Shown here: one piece after another, positions 6,802-16,027 of the stretch
Numbering within the stretch: position 1 is the stretch's first letter
Layout: each line of letters starts with the position of its first letter
Source: Planctomonas sp. JC2975
GTDB lineage: Bacteria > Actinomycetota > Actinomycetes > Actinomycetales > Microbacteriaceae
Length of the DNA: 64,000 nucleotides
NCBI RefSeq assembly: GCF_012985205.1
Contig: NZ_JABEKS010000004.1
Location: forward strand, 124,001 to 188,000
Direction: 5' to 3'
The notes under the pieces: generated by a model
Seen by the model: the letters and a program-made list of their open reading frames with translations, nothing else
Told to the model about the DNA's origin: nothing
Databases searched by the model: none
Translations under genes and position numbers: made by a program

Positions 6802-9192
6802 TCAGGAGCGGACGTACTCCGCGAGGTGCTGTCCCGTGAGGGTCGCACGGGCGGCGACCAGGTCGGCAGGCGTGCCCTCGAAGACGACGCGGCCGCCGTC
6901 GTGGCCGGCGCCCGGTCCGAGGTCGATGATCCAGTCGGCGTGGGCCATCACCGCCTGGTGGTGCTCCACGACGATGACGGACTTGCCTGCGTCGACGAGG
7001 CGGTCGAGCAGGGAGAGCAGCTGCGCGACATCCGCGAGGTGCAGTCCGGCCGTCGGCTCATCGAGCACGAGTACGCCGCCCTTCTCCGTCATGTGGCTCG
7101 CGAGCTTGAGGCGCTGCCGCTCTCCGCCGGAGAGCGTCGTCAGCGGCTGGCCGATCGTGAGGTAGCCGAGGCCGACATCGGACATGCGATCCAGCACGGC
7201 GGAGGCCGCCGGTGTGCGCGCCTCGTCCGTCGCGAAGAATTCACGCGCGGCGTCCACGGAGAGTGCGAGCACCTCGCTGATGTCCTTGTCGCCCAGCTTG
7301 TACTCGAGCACCGCGGCGCTGAAGCGCTTGCCGTCGCATTCGTCGCACGCGGTGGCGACTCCGGCCATGATGCCGAGATCGGTGTAGATGACGCCGGCGC
7401 CGTTGCATGCGGGGCACGCGCCCTCGGAGTTGGAGCTGAACAGTGCGGGCTTCACGTCGTTGGCCTTCGCGAACGCCTTGCGGATCGGATCCAGCAGCCC
7501 GGTGTACGTCGCAGGGTTGCTGCGCCGTGACCCGCGGATCGGCGTCTGGTCCACCCACACGACGCCGTCGCGCCCGGCGACGGATCCGTCGATCAGCGAA
7601 CTCTTGCCCGACCCGGCCACGCCGGTGACGACGGTCAGCACGCCCAGCGGAATGTCGACATCCACGTTCTGCAGGTTGTGCTCGTCGGCTCCGCGAACCT
7701 CGAGTGTTCCGGATGCCCGCCTCACCTCGTCCTTGAGCGCTGCCCTGTCCTCGAGGTGGCGGCCGGTGATCGTGTCGCTCGCCCTCAGCTCCTCGACGGT
7801 GCCTTCGAAGCACACGGATCCGCCGGCGGCGCCGGCGCCGGGACCGAGGTCGACGGCATGGTCGGCGATCTCGATCACCTCCGGCTTGTGCTCGACGACG
7901 AGCACCGTGTTGCCCTTGTCGCGCAGCTGGCGCAAGAGGCCGTTCATCCGCTCGATGTCGTGCGGGTGCAGCCCGACGCTCGGCTCGTCGAACACGTACG
8001 TGACATCGGTGAGCGGCGACCCGAGGTGCTTGATCATCTTGGTGCGCTGCGCCTCGCCGCCGGACAGCGTGCCTGCCGAGCGGTCGAGCGAGAGGTATCC
8101 GAGCCCGATCTCGACGAAGGAGTCGAGGAGCTCGCCGAGTGCAGCGACGAGCGGTGCGACTCCCTGGGATGCCGGATCCGCGGAGGCGGCGCCTTTCGCC
8201 CCGACGCCGCGCACCCAGTCGGCGAGGTCGCTGATCTGCATGGCGCAGGCGTCCGCGATGCTCACGCCGTCGATCGTCGACGTCCTCGCGCCCTCGTTGA
8301 GGCGGGTTCCACCGCACTCCGGGCAGGTCGTGAACGTGATCGCCCTGTCGACGAATGCGCGCACGTGCGGCTGCATCGACTCGCGATCCTTGGACAGGAA
8401 CGACTGTTCGATGCGGGGGATCAGCCCCATGTACCAGACGTTGATGCCGTTGACCTTGATGCGCGTCGGCTCCTTGTAGAGCAACTCGTCCAGCTGGCGC
8501 TTCGAGTACTCGGCGATGGGCTTGTTCGGCGGCACGAAGCCGGACTCGCGGTAGATGCGGTTGTACCAGCTGTCGACTGTGTGATTGGGCACGGAGAGTG
8601 CGCCGTCGTCGAGCGACTTGCTGTCGTCGTACAACTGGCTGAGGTCGAAGTCCTGAACCGTTCCGCGCCCTTCGCACCGCGGGCACATGCCGCCGATGAC
8701 CGTGAATTCGCGGCGCTCCTTGACCTCGCGTCCGCCCTTCTGCATCTTCACCGCGCCGGCGCCCGACACCGTCGCCACGTTGAACGAGTACGCCTTCGGC
8801 GACCCGAGCTGCGGCTGAGCGAGTCTGGCGAACAGGATGCGCAGCATCGCGTTCGCATCCGTCGCCGTGCCCACCGTTGAGCGCGGGTCAGAACCCATGC
8901 GCTCCTGATCGACGGCGATCGCGGTGGTCAGCCCGTCGAGCACGTCGACGTCCGGACGGGGAACCGTCGGCATGAAGCCCTGCACGAACGCGCTGTACGT
9001 CTCGTTGATGAGCCTGCGCGATTCGGCAGCGATGGTGCCGAACACCAGGGAGCTCTTGCCGGACCCGGACACGCCCGTGAAGACGGTCATCCTCCGTTTC
9101 GGGATGACCACGTCGACGTTCTTCAGGTTGTTCTCCCTAGCGCCGTTCACCCGGATGGCGTCGTGCGGGTCGGCGGGTCTGCTCGCATCCAT
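6802..9192 (-). CDS. Short UvrA-like ABC ATPase (UvrA2/DrrC type)
   Basis: A 796-residue protein with two UvrA-type ATPase modules. Walker A motifs are GVSGSGKSSL (about residue 38) and GVAGSGKSSL. Signatures are LSGGEAQRTKM and LSGGERQRLKL. Walker B motifs are VFDEPSVGLH and VLDEPTAGLH. Zinc-type CxxC pairs are CPRCEGRG with CPECGG, and CPACNGAG with CDECDG. It is about 150 residues shorter than housekeeping UvrA, which fits the UvrA2/DrrC group lacking part of the UvrB-interaction region. Some members give resistance to DNA-binding drugs, others have unclear repair roles. The gene stands alone, with no uvrB or antibiotic genes beside it. Confidence 0.88.
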   Translation of the reverse strand: MDASRPADPHDAIRVNGARENNLKNVDVVIPKRRMTVFTGVSGSGKSSLVFGTIAAESRRLINETYSAFVQGFMPTVPRPDVDVLDGLTTAIAVDQERMGSDPRSTVGTATDANAMLRILFARLAQPQLGSPKAYSFNVATVSGAGAVKMQKGGREVKERREFTVIGGMCPRCEGRGTVQDFDLSQLYDDSKSLDDGALSVPNHTVDSWYNRIYRESGFVPPNKPIAEYSKRQLDELLYKEPTRIKVNGINVWYMGLIPRIEQSFLSKDRESMQPHVRAFVDRAITFTTCPECGGTRLNEGARTSTIDGVSIADACAMQISDLADWVRGVGAKGAASADPASQGVAPLVAALGELLDSFVEIGLGYLSLDRSAGTLSGGEAQRTKMIKHLGSPLTDVTYVFDEPSVGLHPHDIERMNGLLRQLRDKGNTVLVVEHKPEVIEIADHAVDLGPGAGAAGGSVCFEGTVEELRASDTITGRHLEDRAALKDEVRRASGTLEVRGADEHNLQNVDVDIPLGVLTVVTGVAGSGKSSLIDGSVAGRDGVVWVDQTPIRGSRRSNPATYTGLLDPIRKAFAKANDVKPALFSSNSEGACPACNGAGVIYTDLGIMAGVATACDECDGKRFSAAVLEYKLGDKDISEVLALSVDAAREFFATDEARTPAASAVLDRMSDVGLGYLTIGQPLTTLSGGERQRLKLASHMTEKGGVLVLDEPTAGLHLADVAQLLSLLDRLVDAGKSVIVVEHHQAVMAHADWIIDLGPGAGHDGGRVVFEGTPADLVAARATLTGQHLAEYVRS

Positions 9193-9261
9193 TCCCCCAG
9201 GCTAGGTGTGGCCGCCTGCCTGAGCGAGGACCATTCACCGCGGCGCCCCGGGCGAACGGGG

Positions 9262-10569
9262 TCACGCCGTGCCGGGCGCAGGCGCCGGCGCCGCGCCGCC
9301 TGCTGCAACCGCATCCGGTTCCTCGGCGTGGAAGTCCACCGCCTTCGCCTGCCTGCCGAACGCGGTGAGCAGGATGACTGCGATCGCCGCTCCGGCAACC
9401 GTGATGGCCATCGCCCACGGGTATCCGATGTGGGTCGCCAGCGACTGCTGGATGGGCAGGTTGAACGCGGCGATCACGTTGCCGAGCTGGTAGGTGACGC
9501 CGGGATAGAACCCGCGGATCGCGTTGGGCGACATCTCGTTGAGGTGCGCGGGGATCGCGCCCCACGCACCCTGTGTCGTGAACTGGATGAGTGCGGATCC
9601 GAGGCAGAGCAGTCCGGCCGTGTGCGAGAACGCGAAGATCGGGATGATCGGCAACGTCAGCGCGGCGCCGAGGATGATCGTGGCCTTGCGGCCCCAGCGG
9701 TCCGACAGAGAGCCGAGCACGATGCATCCGATGATCGCGCCGGCGTTGTAGACCACGGCGATCCAGCCGGCCACCGCCGCATCGAGGCCGGCGCCGCCCT
9801 GGTCCGTCGCCTTGAGGAAGGTCGGATAGATGTCCTGGGTGCCGTGCGACATCCAGTTGAACGCCGCCATCAGCAGCACGAGGTAGATGAACCGACGCAG
9901 AACCTTGCCGTTGAAGAACACGGCCTTGATCGACGTGTTCGACTTCTGCATGCGGTCACGAGTGTTCTCCCAGACCTCCGACTCCTTCACCCGCGAGCGG
10001 ATGATGAGGCTGATCAGCGCCGGCAGGATGCTGAGCACGAACAGCCAGCGCCAGTTCAGTCCCAGTGCGGAATGCACGAGCAGGAACGCGAGCGAGGCGA
10101 GGAGGTATCCGGCGGAGTATCCGCCCTGCAGCACGCCGGAGAAGAATCCGCGACGTTCGCGCGGAACCTTCTCCATGGTGAGGGCCGCACCGAGTCCCCA
10201 CTCACCGCCCATCCCGATGCCGTACAGCAGTCGCAGGATGAACAGCACCGTGAAGTTCGGCGCGAACGCGCAGAGGAATCCGACGACGGAGTAGAAGCAC
10301 ACGTCGACAATGAGCGGGATGCGACGCCCGACTCGATCCGCCCACAGCCCGAACAGATACGCACCGACCGGCCGCATGACGAGCGTGATGGTCGTGAGGA
10401 ACGCGATCTGTTCCAGCGACACCTTGAACTCGGCAGCGATGTCGGCGTAGACGAGCACGATGATGAAGTAGTCGAACGCGTCCATCATCCAGCCGAGCCA
10501 GGACGCCGCGAACGCGTTCCGCTGGTCGGAGGTGAGTCGTCGGGTTTCCGGTCTGGACGCCGTCGTCAT
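9262..10569 (-). CDS. MFS transporter, SHS (sialate/lactate:H+ symporter)-like
   Basis: A 435-residue, 12-helix major facilitator protein. The N-terminal FAASWLGWMMDAFDYFIIVLVY resembles SHS-family carboxylate symporters. The loop motif GLWADRVGRRIPL and its second-half counterpart GSLSDRWGRKATI are present, as is GIGMGGEWGLGAAL. These carriers import monocarboxylates or sugar acids with protons. The ATG at 10569 has a GAAGGGA ribosome site seven bases upstream; the longer frame is rejected for that reason. A promoter with a downstream LacI-type operator precedes it, suggesting sugar- or sugar-acid-controlled expression. The substrate is not determinable. Confidence 0.87.
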   Translation of the reverse strand: MTTASRPETRRLTSDQRNAFAASWLGWMMDAFDYFIIVLVYADIAAEFKVSLEQIAFLTTITLVMRPVGAYLFGLWADRVGRRIPLIVDVCFYSVVGFLCAFAPNFTVLFILRLLYGIGMGGEWGLGAALTMEKVPRERRGFFSGVLQGGYSAGYLLASLAFLLVHSALGLNWRWLFVLSILPALISLIIRSRVKESEVWENTRDRMQKSNTSIKAVFFNGKVLRRFIYLVLLMAAFNWMSHGTQDIYPTFLKATDQGGAGLDAAVAGWIAVVYNAGAIIGCIVLGSLSDRWGRKATIILGAALTLPIIPIFAFSHTAGLLCLGSALIQFTTQGAWGAIPAHLNEMSPNAIRGFYPGVTYQLGNVIAAFNLPIQQSLATHIGYPWAMAITVAGAAIAVILLTAFGRQAKAVDFHAEEPDAVAAGGAAPAPAPGTA

Positions 10570-10686
10570 GCTGATTCCCTTCGCCGCCGGGGCTCGCCTC
10601 GGCCTTGTCGTCATCGTCGGAGATGATCGATCGCATCCCGACCTCTGTCGCACCCTCCGGATTCTGTGTCCCCCAAGCGGGGGTCA

Positions 10687-10733
10687 GGAAAGCGATTGCC
10701 GCTCTAGCATAGGCTGACGTGCGAGTCGCGCAA
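10687..10733 (-). promoter_or_regulatory. Promoter and LacI-type operator of the SHS-like transporter gene
   Basis: Minus-strand TTGCGC (10728-10733) and TATGCT (10706-10711) are separated by 16 bases. Just downstream is GGCAATCGCTTTCC (10687-10700), a LacI-family operator-like sequence related to the other GAAAGCG sites in this window. The position downstream of the start site fits repression. Confidence 0.55.
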
Positions 10734-10803
10734 GGCCGTTGACATCCGCGGATCACGCTCCATCGATGACGGTCTGCCCCGCGGCTCGCACGAGAGGGGA
10801 ACC

Positions 10804-11520
10804 GTGAACGCCAACGTCGTCGTCGTCTCGGGAAGCGGCAGGTATGCCGACCCATGGCATCCGTTCGAGGTCACCTCGGCCAGAGTCGCCGAGGTGCTGC
10901 GTGACGCAGGGCACACGGTGACGGTGACCGACGACGTCGACGCACGTCTGGCAGCGCTCGCAGCACCAGGGGATGTCGACCTCCTCGTTCTCAACTTGGG
11001 CGCGGGCCGCACCCCCGATGAGCGCGACGTCGTGCAGAGCTCGGATGAGCGGGATCCACTCCCCCTCTCCGACGCGGATGCCGTGACACGGGAGGGTCTG
11101 CTCGCCTACCTCGAGCGCGGCGGACCGCTGCTCGCGCTGCACGTCTCGTCGACGAGCTTCGGATTCATGCCCGAGTGGGAGACCGCCCTCGGCGGCATCT
11201 GGGTGCGCGGCATCTCGATGCATCCGCCGTACTCGCGCGCCCACATCGAGGTGGCGACGGATGCGCACCCCGCCACAGCGGGCATCCACGACTTCGATGT
11301 CGACGACGAGCGCTACACGTACCTGAGGGTCTCACCCGAGGTGACCGAGCTGGCCTGGCACGAGCTCGACGGCTCGCGCGAGCCGGTGCTGTGGACCATC
11401 GAGCGCGGTGCATCACGCGTCGCGTACGACGCACTCGGACACGACGCCGCGTCGTACGACGCACCAGAGCACCGCGCGATCCTCGCGCAGACCGCAGCCT
11501 GGCTCCTCGGCGACGCCTGA
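10804..11520 (+). CDS. ThuA-like domain protein
   Basis: A 238-residue single-domain protein of the ThuA/glutamine-amidotransferase-like fold: NVVVVSGSGRYADPWHPFEVTSARV at the start, VDLLVLNLG, GLLAYLERGGPLLALHVSS, GGIWVRGISMHPPYSRAHIEV, and late AYDALGHDAASYDAPEHRAILAQTAAWLL. ThuA-family proteins take part in the 3-keto-sugar route for disaccharides in rhizobia, though the reaction is poorly defined. It starts with GTG at 10804, with AGAGGGGA just upstream. It is divergent from the MFS gene, and a terminator-like hairpin follows it. Confidence 0.82.
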   Translation: MNANVVVVSGSGRYADPWHPFEVTSARVAEVLRDAGHTVTVTDDVDARLAALAAPGDVDLLVLNLGAGRTPDERDVVQSSDERDPLPLSDADAVTREGLLAYLERGGPLLALHVSSTSFGFMPEWETALGGIWVRGISMHPPYSRAHIEVATDAHPATAGIHDFDVDDERYTYLRVSPEVTELAWHELDGSREPVLWTIERGASRVAYDALGHDAASYDAPEHRAILAQTAAWLLGDA

Positions 11521-11632
11521 CCCCACCGCAACACGCCTCTGGCCCCACAACGATGCCCGCGGTCCGACCGCGAGCCTCCCCGCGCACATCCATTCCACCG
11601 AGCCGCCCGGTTCTCGCGAGCCGCCCCCGAAC

Positions 11633-11657
11633 TCGAGCGAGCAAACGGCTCGCTCGA
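11633..11657. terminator. Bidirectional hairpin between convergent thuA-like and nmrA-like genes
   Basis: A 10-bp perfect stem (TCGAGCGAGC / GCTCGCTCGA) with a five-base loop lies in the 209-base gap between two converging genes. No T-run follows, as is common in high-GC actinobacteria. Confidence 0.55.
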
Positions 11658-11729
11658 CACGTACAGGGCGGCTGGCGAGAGATCGGTTGGACGCCATGCC
11701 GCTGGCGGCGTGGGTACAGGCGTCGACGG

Positions 11730-12590
11730 TTACGCGACAGACCGCAGGTACGGCTCGAGGTGCCTCTCACCGATCGGCGTGCCGACCGCATCGACGGTGA
11801 GCGACTCCACGAAGAAGCGGGTGAGGTTGCCCAGGCGCGGTGATCCGCGGTCGGCGAGCCATGTCATGGCGTCGCCGACGCCCTCGCCGACGCGCAGGAT
11901 GTGCGGCGTGCGGCCGGCGACGCGGAACGCGAGTTCCTCGAGTTGGCGGTACGTGAACGTGTCGGGTCCGCCGACATCCCAGGCGCCTCCTGCACCGCCG
12001 ACCCGGTCGACGATGAACGACGCGAGGTCCGCACCATGGATCGGGTTCACCTTCGTGGAACCCGATCCCATCGTGAAGCCCATGCCGCGCTGGGCCATGC
12101 GCAGGAAGTCGGTCATGTCGGAGAAATAGCCGGACGGGTTGACGATCTGGGGCGTCACGCGACTGCGTGACAACGCCTGCGCGAACGCGAACTTCGAGCG
12201 CATCGTCATGGAGTCCCCGGCGTCGGAGTGCAGCACGTTCACGTAGGCGAACGATGCCAGCGCGTGCTTCTCGGCGTCGGCGAGCACCGCGAGGTTCCCC
12301 CGGAAGTCGATCTGCCAGGGGCTCGCCTTCTGCCGGGTGACGCCTAGTGCGGAGACGACACGATCTGCGCCCTCGCACACGCCCTCGATCGTCTCTGGCG
12401 CCTCGAAATCGACGATGCGCCATTCGGCGACGTGCCCGGAAAGGGACGGCGCTCCGAACGCGCCCGGCTTCTCCGCGCGGTCGCGGGAACGCACAAGGGC
12501 ACGGACGCGATACCCGCGTGCGTCGAGCCCCTCGACGAGGTGCCTGCCGACGTATCCGGTGGCTCCTGCGACCACGACGAGCTCGTCCAT
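11730..12590 (-). CDS. NAD(P)H-binding atypical SDR / NmrA-like reductase
   Basis: A 286-residue atypical short-chain dehydrogenase with the N-terminal dinucleotide motif VVVAGATGYVGRHLVEGL, an RALVRSRDRAEKPG second strand, and a VNPSGYFSDMTDFLRMAQRG region instead of the classical YxxxK. Such proteins are NAD(P)H sensors or quinone/epimerase-like reductases. The ATG at 12590 follows GAGGATGCGAG. It is divergent from a TetR gene across a 56-base gap that contains one palindrome, so it is almost certainly the TetR target. Confidence 0.86.
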   Translation of the reverse strand: MDELVVVAGATGYVGRHLVEGLDARGYRVRALVRSRDRAEKPGAFGAPSLSGHVAEWRIVDFEAPETIEGVCEGADRVVSALGVTRQKASPWQIDFRGNLAVLADAEKHALASFAYVNVLHSDAGDSMTMRSKFAFAQALSRSRVTPQIVNPSGYFSDMTDFLRMAQRGMGFTMGSGSTKVNPIHGADLASFIVDRVGGAGGAWDVGGPDTFTYRQLEELAFRVAGRTPHILRVGEGVGDAMTWLADRGSPRLGNLTRFFVESLTVDAVGTPIGERHLEPYLRSVA

Positions 12591-12608
12591 CTCGCATCCT
12601 CGCATTCT

Positions 12609-12624
12609 TGTACTGACCGGTACA
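12609..12624. promoter_or_regulatory. TetR operator between the nmrA-like and tetR genes
   Basis: TGTACTGACCGGTACA has perfect five-base arms (TGTAC/GTACA). It is the only symmetric element in the 56 bases between the two divergent start codons. Binding by the adjacent TetR protein is inferred. Confidence 0.6.
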
Positions 12625-12646
12625 GGAATAGAGTAGACTCGAGCCC

Positions 12647-13270
12647 ATGCCTCGTCCAGCCCGTCCGCTCTCGCCGGAGGCGTCCGAACGGCTCAGGCTC
12701 GCCGCCGCGGAAGCGTTCGGGGCGAAAGGGCTCGATGATGCCTCGCTCAACGACATCCTGAAGCAGGCCGACATGGGCAAGGGGTCGTTCTACCATCGCT
12801 TCGCGGACAAGGCCGCGCTGCACGACTGGGTGGCAGACGCGATGGCGCGCGCCGTGATCGAGCAGTCCCGGCCGCCTGGCCTCTCCTCACTCACGGCGGA
12901 GACGTTCCGCGCCGAGCTGTCTGCGATGCTCGGGCGGTTCACCAGTCTCGCCGCCGAGCGGCCCGAGCTGGCGAACCTCGGCCTCATGTTCCACAACTCG
13001 GCCGGGTTGCCCGAGGAGCGGGCAATGACCATGGTTCGCGCCGCGGTGCTCCGTTGGATCGAGGATGCCCTGCTGAGAGGTCGGGAACTGGGCGTGATCC
13101 GCGCCGACCTTCCCGCGGATCTGCTCTCAGCGTTGGCCATCGCGTCGCTGACCACCATCGACACGTGGGTGCTGGCCGCCCCCTCCGAGCCCGCTGCCCG
13201 AGCGTCGACGGCATCAGCCGCGCTGGACGCGTTGTGGGCTCTGCTGGCCCCTCCCGCGCCGTCGCGCTGA
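12647..13270 (+). CDS. TetR-family transcriptional regulator
   Basis: A 207-residue repressor with the N-terminal TetR HTH at residues about 10-55: RLRLAAAEAFGAKGLDDASLNDILKQADMGKGSFYHRF. The last part, KGSFYHRFADK, is the recognition-helix signature. The C-terminal ligand domain is helical and Ala/Leu-rich, as usual. It is divergent from the NmrA-like reductase and probably represses both genes until an unknown ligand is present. Its stop is only four bases from the stop of the converging DUF624 gene. Confidence 0.92.
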   Translation: MPRPARPLSPEASERLRLAAAEAFGAKGLDDASLNDILKQADMGKGSFYHRFADKAALHDWVADAMARAVIEQSRPPGLSSLTAETFRAELSAMLGRFTSLAAERPELANLGLMFHNSAGLPEERAMTMVRAAVLRWIEDALLRGRELGVIRADLPADLLSALAIASLTTIDTWVLAAPSEPAARASTASAALDALWALLAPPAPSR

Positions 13271-13274
13271 CCCG

Positions 13275-14060
13275 TCAGCCCTTGGCGTCCTCCACCACAC
13301 GGTGGAAGGAGTACTGCGCGTTGGCGAAGACGGCGTAGAGCAGGATGCCCGGCACGAGCGCGGCGCCGAGCACCGGTTGCAGGAGCACGGCGGCCGCGAT
13401 GAGCGCGACCATGACGAGCGAGACGGCGCTGAAGTACCAGCGACGAACGGACAGGTAGAGCGCAGCCTTCGCGACCGCCTTGAGGGACGCGGTCTCGAAG
13501 ACGACGAGTCCGGCGAGCGCGAAGAGTGCAGCGGCGACGGATCCGATGCCGAGCACGGCGAACAGGGGTCCGAGCAGCGGCGCCCAGACGGTGCCGGCGG
13601 TGATCGTTCCGTCGAGCAGCACGACGCCGACGACCGCGGCCGTGACGAGTCCGACGATGAACGCCGGACCGCCGCGACGACGGTATCCCTGCCAGAAAGC
13701 GGCGAACGGTCGCGGACGTCCCTCGGTCTTCATGCTGCGGAACACCTCGAACGCGCCGACGAGCGATGGTGCCAGCGTGAGGGAGAGCAACAGGAAGAAC
13801 GGCCACGACGCGAGCGAGTCGACCGTGACGAACAGCATGACGGCCAGCGGCAGGTTGAAGACGACGAGGAGCACGTCGACCATGAGCAGCGCGTACGCGT
13901 AGCCGAAGATCGTCTCCATCGTCTCGTTGCGCAGGCCGAACAGACCGCGCCGCGCGCCCGACCCGTTCCGTGTCTTCGAGCCTTGCCCTGCGCCGGTGCC
14001 GATCCGCGTGCCCGCACCAGCACCGGTCGCGCGCCGTCCCGCGTGCGCCGTGGTGGTCAT
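13275..14060 (-). CDS. DUF624 (YesL-like) membrane protein
   Basis: A 261-residue membrane protein. After a Gly/Thr-rich start it has about five hydrophobic helices, including YALLMVDVLLVVFNLPLAVM, PFFLLLSLTLAPSLVGAFEVF and a C-terminal GILLYAVFANAQYSFHRV segment typical of DUF624. In Bacillus subtilis the DUF624 protein YesL is encoded with a rhamnogalacturonan-oligosaccharide ABC transporter. Here too it ends a sugar ABC operon. Its ATG overlaps the stop of the permease gene by four bases. The molecular role is unknown; an accessory or sensing role in uptake is inferred. Confidence 0.85.
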   Translation of the reverse strand: MTTTAHAGRRATGAGAGTRIGTGAGQGSKTRNGSGARRGLFGLRNETMETIFGYAYALLMVDVLLVVFNLPLAVMLFVTVDSLASWPFFLLLSLTLAPSLVGAFEVFRSMKTEGRPRPFAAFWQGYRRRGGPAFIVGLVTAAVVGVVLLDGTITAGTVWAPLLGPLFAVLGIGSVAAALFALAGLVVFETASLKAVAKAALYLSVRRWYFSAVSLVMVALIAAAVLLQPVLGAALVPGILLYAVFANAQYSFHRVVEDAKG

Positions 14061-14971
14061 CCCTTCATTCCGCTCGTCGCGATGCCGCTGATGAAGTACC
14101 GCTGGCCCGCGAGGAAGATCGCAAGTATCGGGATGATCGAGATCACCGATCCGGTCATGATCATCGCGTACTGAGCGGAGTACTGGCCGATGAACGACTT
14201 CAGCCCGATCTGCACGGTCCACAACTCGTTGCTGGAGAGGTAGATGAACGGACCCATGTAGTCGTTCCACGTGTTCACGAACGTGAGCAGGGCGAGGGAT
14301 GCGAGCGCGGGCTTGGACAGCGGCAGGATGATGCGCGCCCAGATGCCGTAGTCGTTGAGGCCGTCGATGCGGGCCGCTTCGTTCAGCTCGTCGGGGATCG
14401 TCATGTAGTACTGCCGCATCAGGAACACACCGAACGCGCCGAACGCCTGCAGCAGGATCAGCGCCAGGAACGTGTTCGTCAGCCCCGCCTTCTGCATCAT
14501 CACGTACTGCGGGATCATGTACGCCTGCCACGGCACGGCGATCGTGGCGATGTACGCCAGGAACAGGGCGTCGCGGCCGGGGAAGCGCACCTTGGAGAAC
14601 CCGTACGCGGCGAAGCTGCCCGTCAGCACCTGCAGGAACGTGATCGTGATCGCCAGGATCGCGGAGTTCATCAGGTATCCGGCCATCGGGATCTGCGTCC
14701 AGATCTGCCCGTAGTTGCTCCACACGAACGTGGACGGGATCCACTGGATCGGTACAGACAGCACCTCGTTGTCGTGCTTGAACGACGAGGACAGCATCCA
14801 GATGAACGGCAGCAGCACGACGGCCAGCAGCACGACGAGAAGCACGTACATGCCGACCTTGCCCACGCGGGAGCGGATGCCGCGCCTTCCCCCGCGGCGC
14901 TGCGGCCGCCGGCTGGGATGCGTGTGCTCGGTCTCCAGCTCCTGAACGAGATCGGAGGTGAGAGTGGACAT
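14057..14971 (-). CDS. Carbohydrate ABC transporter permease, MalG type
   Basis: A 304-residue inner-membrane permease of the MalG/CUT1 class with six predicted helices. It has the EAA loop near residue 200 (ELNEAARIDGLNDYGIWARIILPLSKP) that docks the ATPase, and ends with FISGIATSGMKG, the usual family terminus. The ATG at 14971 shares one base with the stop of the upstream MalF-type gene (TGATG), so the pair is coupled. The protein that docks on its EAA loop is not encoded in the window. Confidence 0.93.
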   Translation of the reverse strand: MSTLTSDLVQELETEHTHPSRRPQRRGGRRGIRSRVGKVGMYVLLVVLLAVVLLPFIWMLSSSFKHDNEVLSVPIQWIPSTFVWSNYGQIWTQIPMAGYLMNSAILAITITFLQVLTGSFAAYGFSKVRFPGRDALFLAYIATIAVPWQAYMIPQYVMMQKAGLTNTFLALILLQAFGAFGVFLMRQYYMTIPDELNEAARIDGLNDYGIWARIILPLSKPALASLALLTFVNTWNDYMGPFIYLSSNELWTVQIGLKSFIGQYSAQYAMIMTGSVISIIPILAIFLAGQRYFISGIATSGMKG

Positions 14972-15924
14972 CAGCGCTCCCTGATCTGCTGGATGCGGAA
15001 CTGGAAAACTGTCACGATCAACACGATCACGAACAGCACGAGCGAAATCGCGGACGAGTAGCCGAACTGACCGTTGATGATGCCGTCCTGGTAGATCAGC
15101 TGCGAGAGCACCAGCGTCGCCCGACCGGGACCGCCCTGCGTCATCACGAAGATGAGGTCGAACACCTTGAAGCTCGAGACGCTGAGCAGCACGAGCACGA
15201 GGAACGTGGTGGGCCGAAGCGACGGCAGGGTGATGGACCAGAATGTGCGCCACCTGCCGGCGCCGTCGACCTCTGCGGCCTCGTAGTACTCGTTCGGGAT
15301 CGCCTGCAGGCCGGCCAGGAACAAGACCATGTAGTAGCCCATGTCGCGCCACACGCTGGTGATGATCACCGCAGGAAGGGCCCAGCCGGTGGACGAGGTC
15401 CACCCTGGCGGGTTCGCGATGCCGATGAAGTGCAGGAACTGGTTGATCGGGCCCGACGTCGGGTCGAACAGCATGTTCCAGACGATGGCGATCGCCACCA
15501 GCGAGGTGATGTAGGGGAAGAAGATGGCGACCCGGAAGAACGCGATCCCGCGCAGCTTCTGGTTCAGCAACAATGCGAGTCCGAGCGAGAACGCCAAGGT
15601 GAGGGGAACGTGGCCGCCCGCATACAGCAGCGTATTGGCCAGGGCCACGTGGAAGTTGTCGTCGCCGAAGAGGCGAACGAAGTTGTGGAAGCCCGCCCAG
15701 GTCGGCGGGTTGTACGCATCCCAGTTCATGAACGCCAGCACGAAGGCGGCGATCACGGGCACGAGCGTGAACAGCGCGAAACCCAGGAAGTTCGGCAGGA
15801 TGAAACTCCAACCGATCAGGATGCTGCGCCTGCGCATCCTGTGGCCCGCGGCTTTGCGGGCGGGCGGCGCTCCGGACGGTGCGGTCTGCACTGTCGCGTT
15901 CGCGCGTTCAGTGATGGTGGTCAT
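14971..15924 (-). CDS. Carbohydrate ABC transporter permease, MalF type
   Basis: A 317-residue CUT1 permease with six helices, the NFLGFALFTLVPVIAAFVLAFMNW first-helix region and the EAA motif YYEAAEVDGAGRWRTFWSITLPSLRP. It pairs with the MalG-type protein immediately downstream. A 103-base gap with a 17-bp hairpin separates it from its binding-protein gene upstream, which probably sets unequal expression of the two. Confidence 0.93.
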   Translation of the reverse strand: MTTITERANATVQTAPSGAPPARKAAGHRMRRRSILIGWSFILPNFLGFALFTLVPVIAAFVLAFMNWDAYNPPTWAGFHNFVRLFGDDNFHVALANTLLYAGGHVPLTLAFSLGLALLLNQKLRGIAFFRVAIFFPYITSLVAIAIVWNMLFDPTSGPINQFLHFIGIANPPGWTSSTGWALPAVIITSVWRDMGYYMVLFLAGLQAIPNEYYEAAEVDGAGRWRTFWSITLPSLRPTTFLVLVLLSVSSFKVFDLIFVMTQGGPGRATLVLSQLIYQDGIINGQFGYSSAISLVLFVIVLIVTVFQFRIQQIRER

Positions 15925-15972
15925 GGTTTGTCGTCCGGCTCAGCGGAACAGCTCCGTTCTCTGGGGAACCTC

Positions 15973-16014
15973 GGGTGCGGTCGGCGCGGACATCACGCCG
16001 CGCCGACCGCACCC
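15973..16014 (-). terminator. Strong hairpin after the binding-protein gene (operon-internal)
   Basis: A perfect 17-bp stem (15973-15989 with 15998-16014, starting GGGTGCGGTCGGCGCGG) and an eight-base loop lie 13 bases after the binding-protein stop and before the permease start. There is no T-run, so it may act as a leaky terminator or as a block to 3' exonucleases. Similar hairpins follow the binding-protein genes at 28635-28668 and 51158-51192. Confidence 0.7.
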
Positions 16015-16027
16015 TACGGGGCAGTGA

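Noticed and set aside
6552-6848. Possible small protein across the GTCGGCGG repeat
   Set aside because: The frame just reads through the repeat, has no ribosome site and would overlap the promoter region and the UvrA-like stop.
13275-14744. A 489-codon minus-strand frame reaching far upstream of the DUF624 gene
   Set aside because: The upstream part is in the wrong frame of the permease gene and is His/Arg-rich; DUF624 begins at 14060 with an ATGA overlap.
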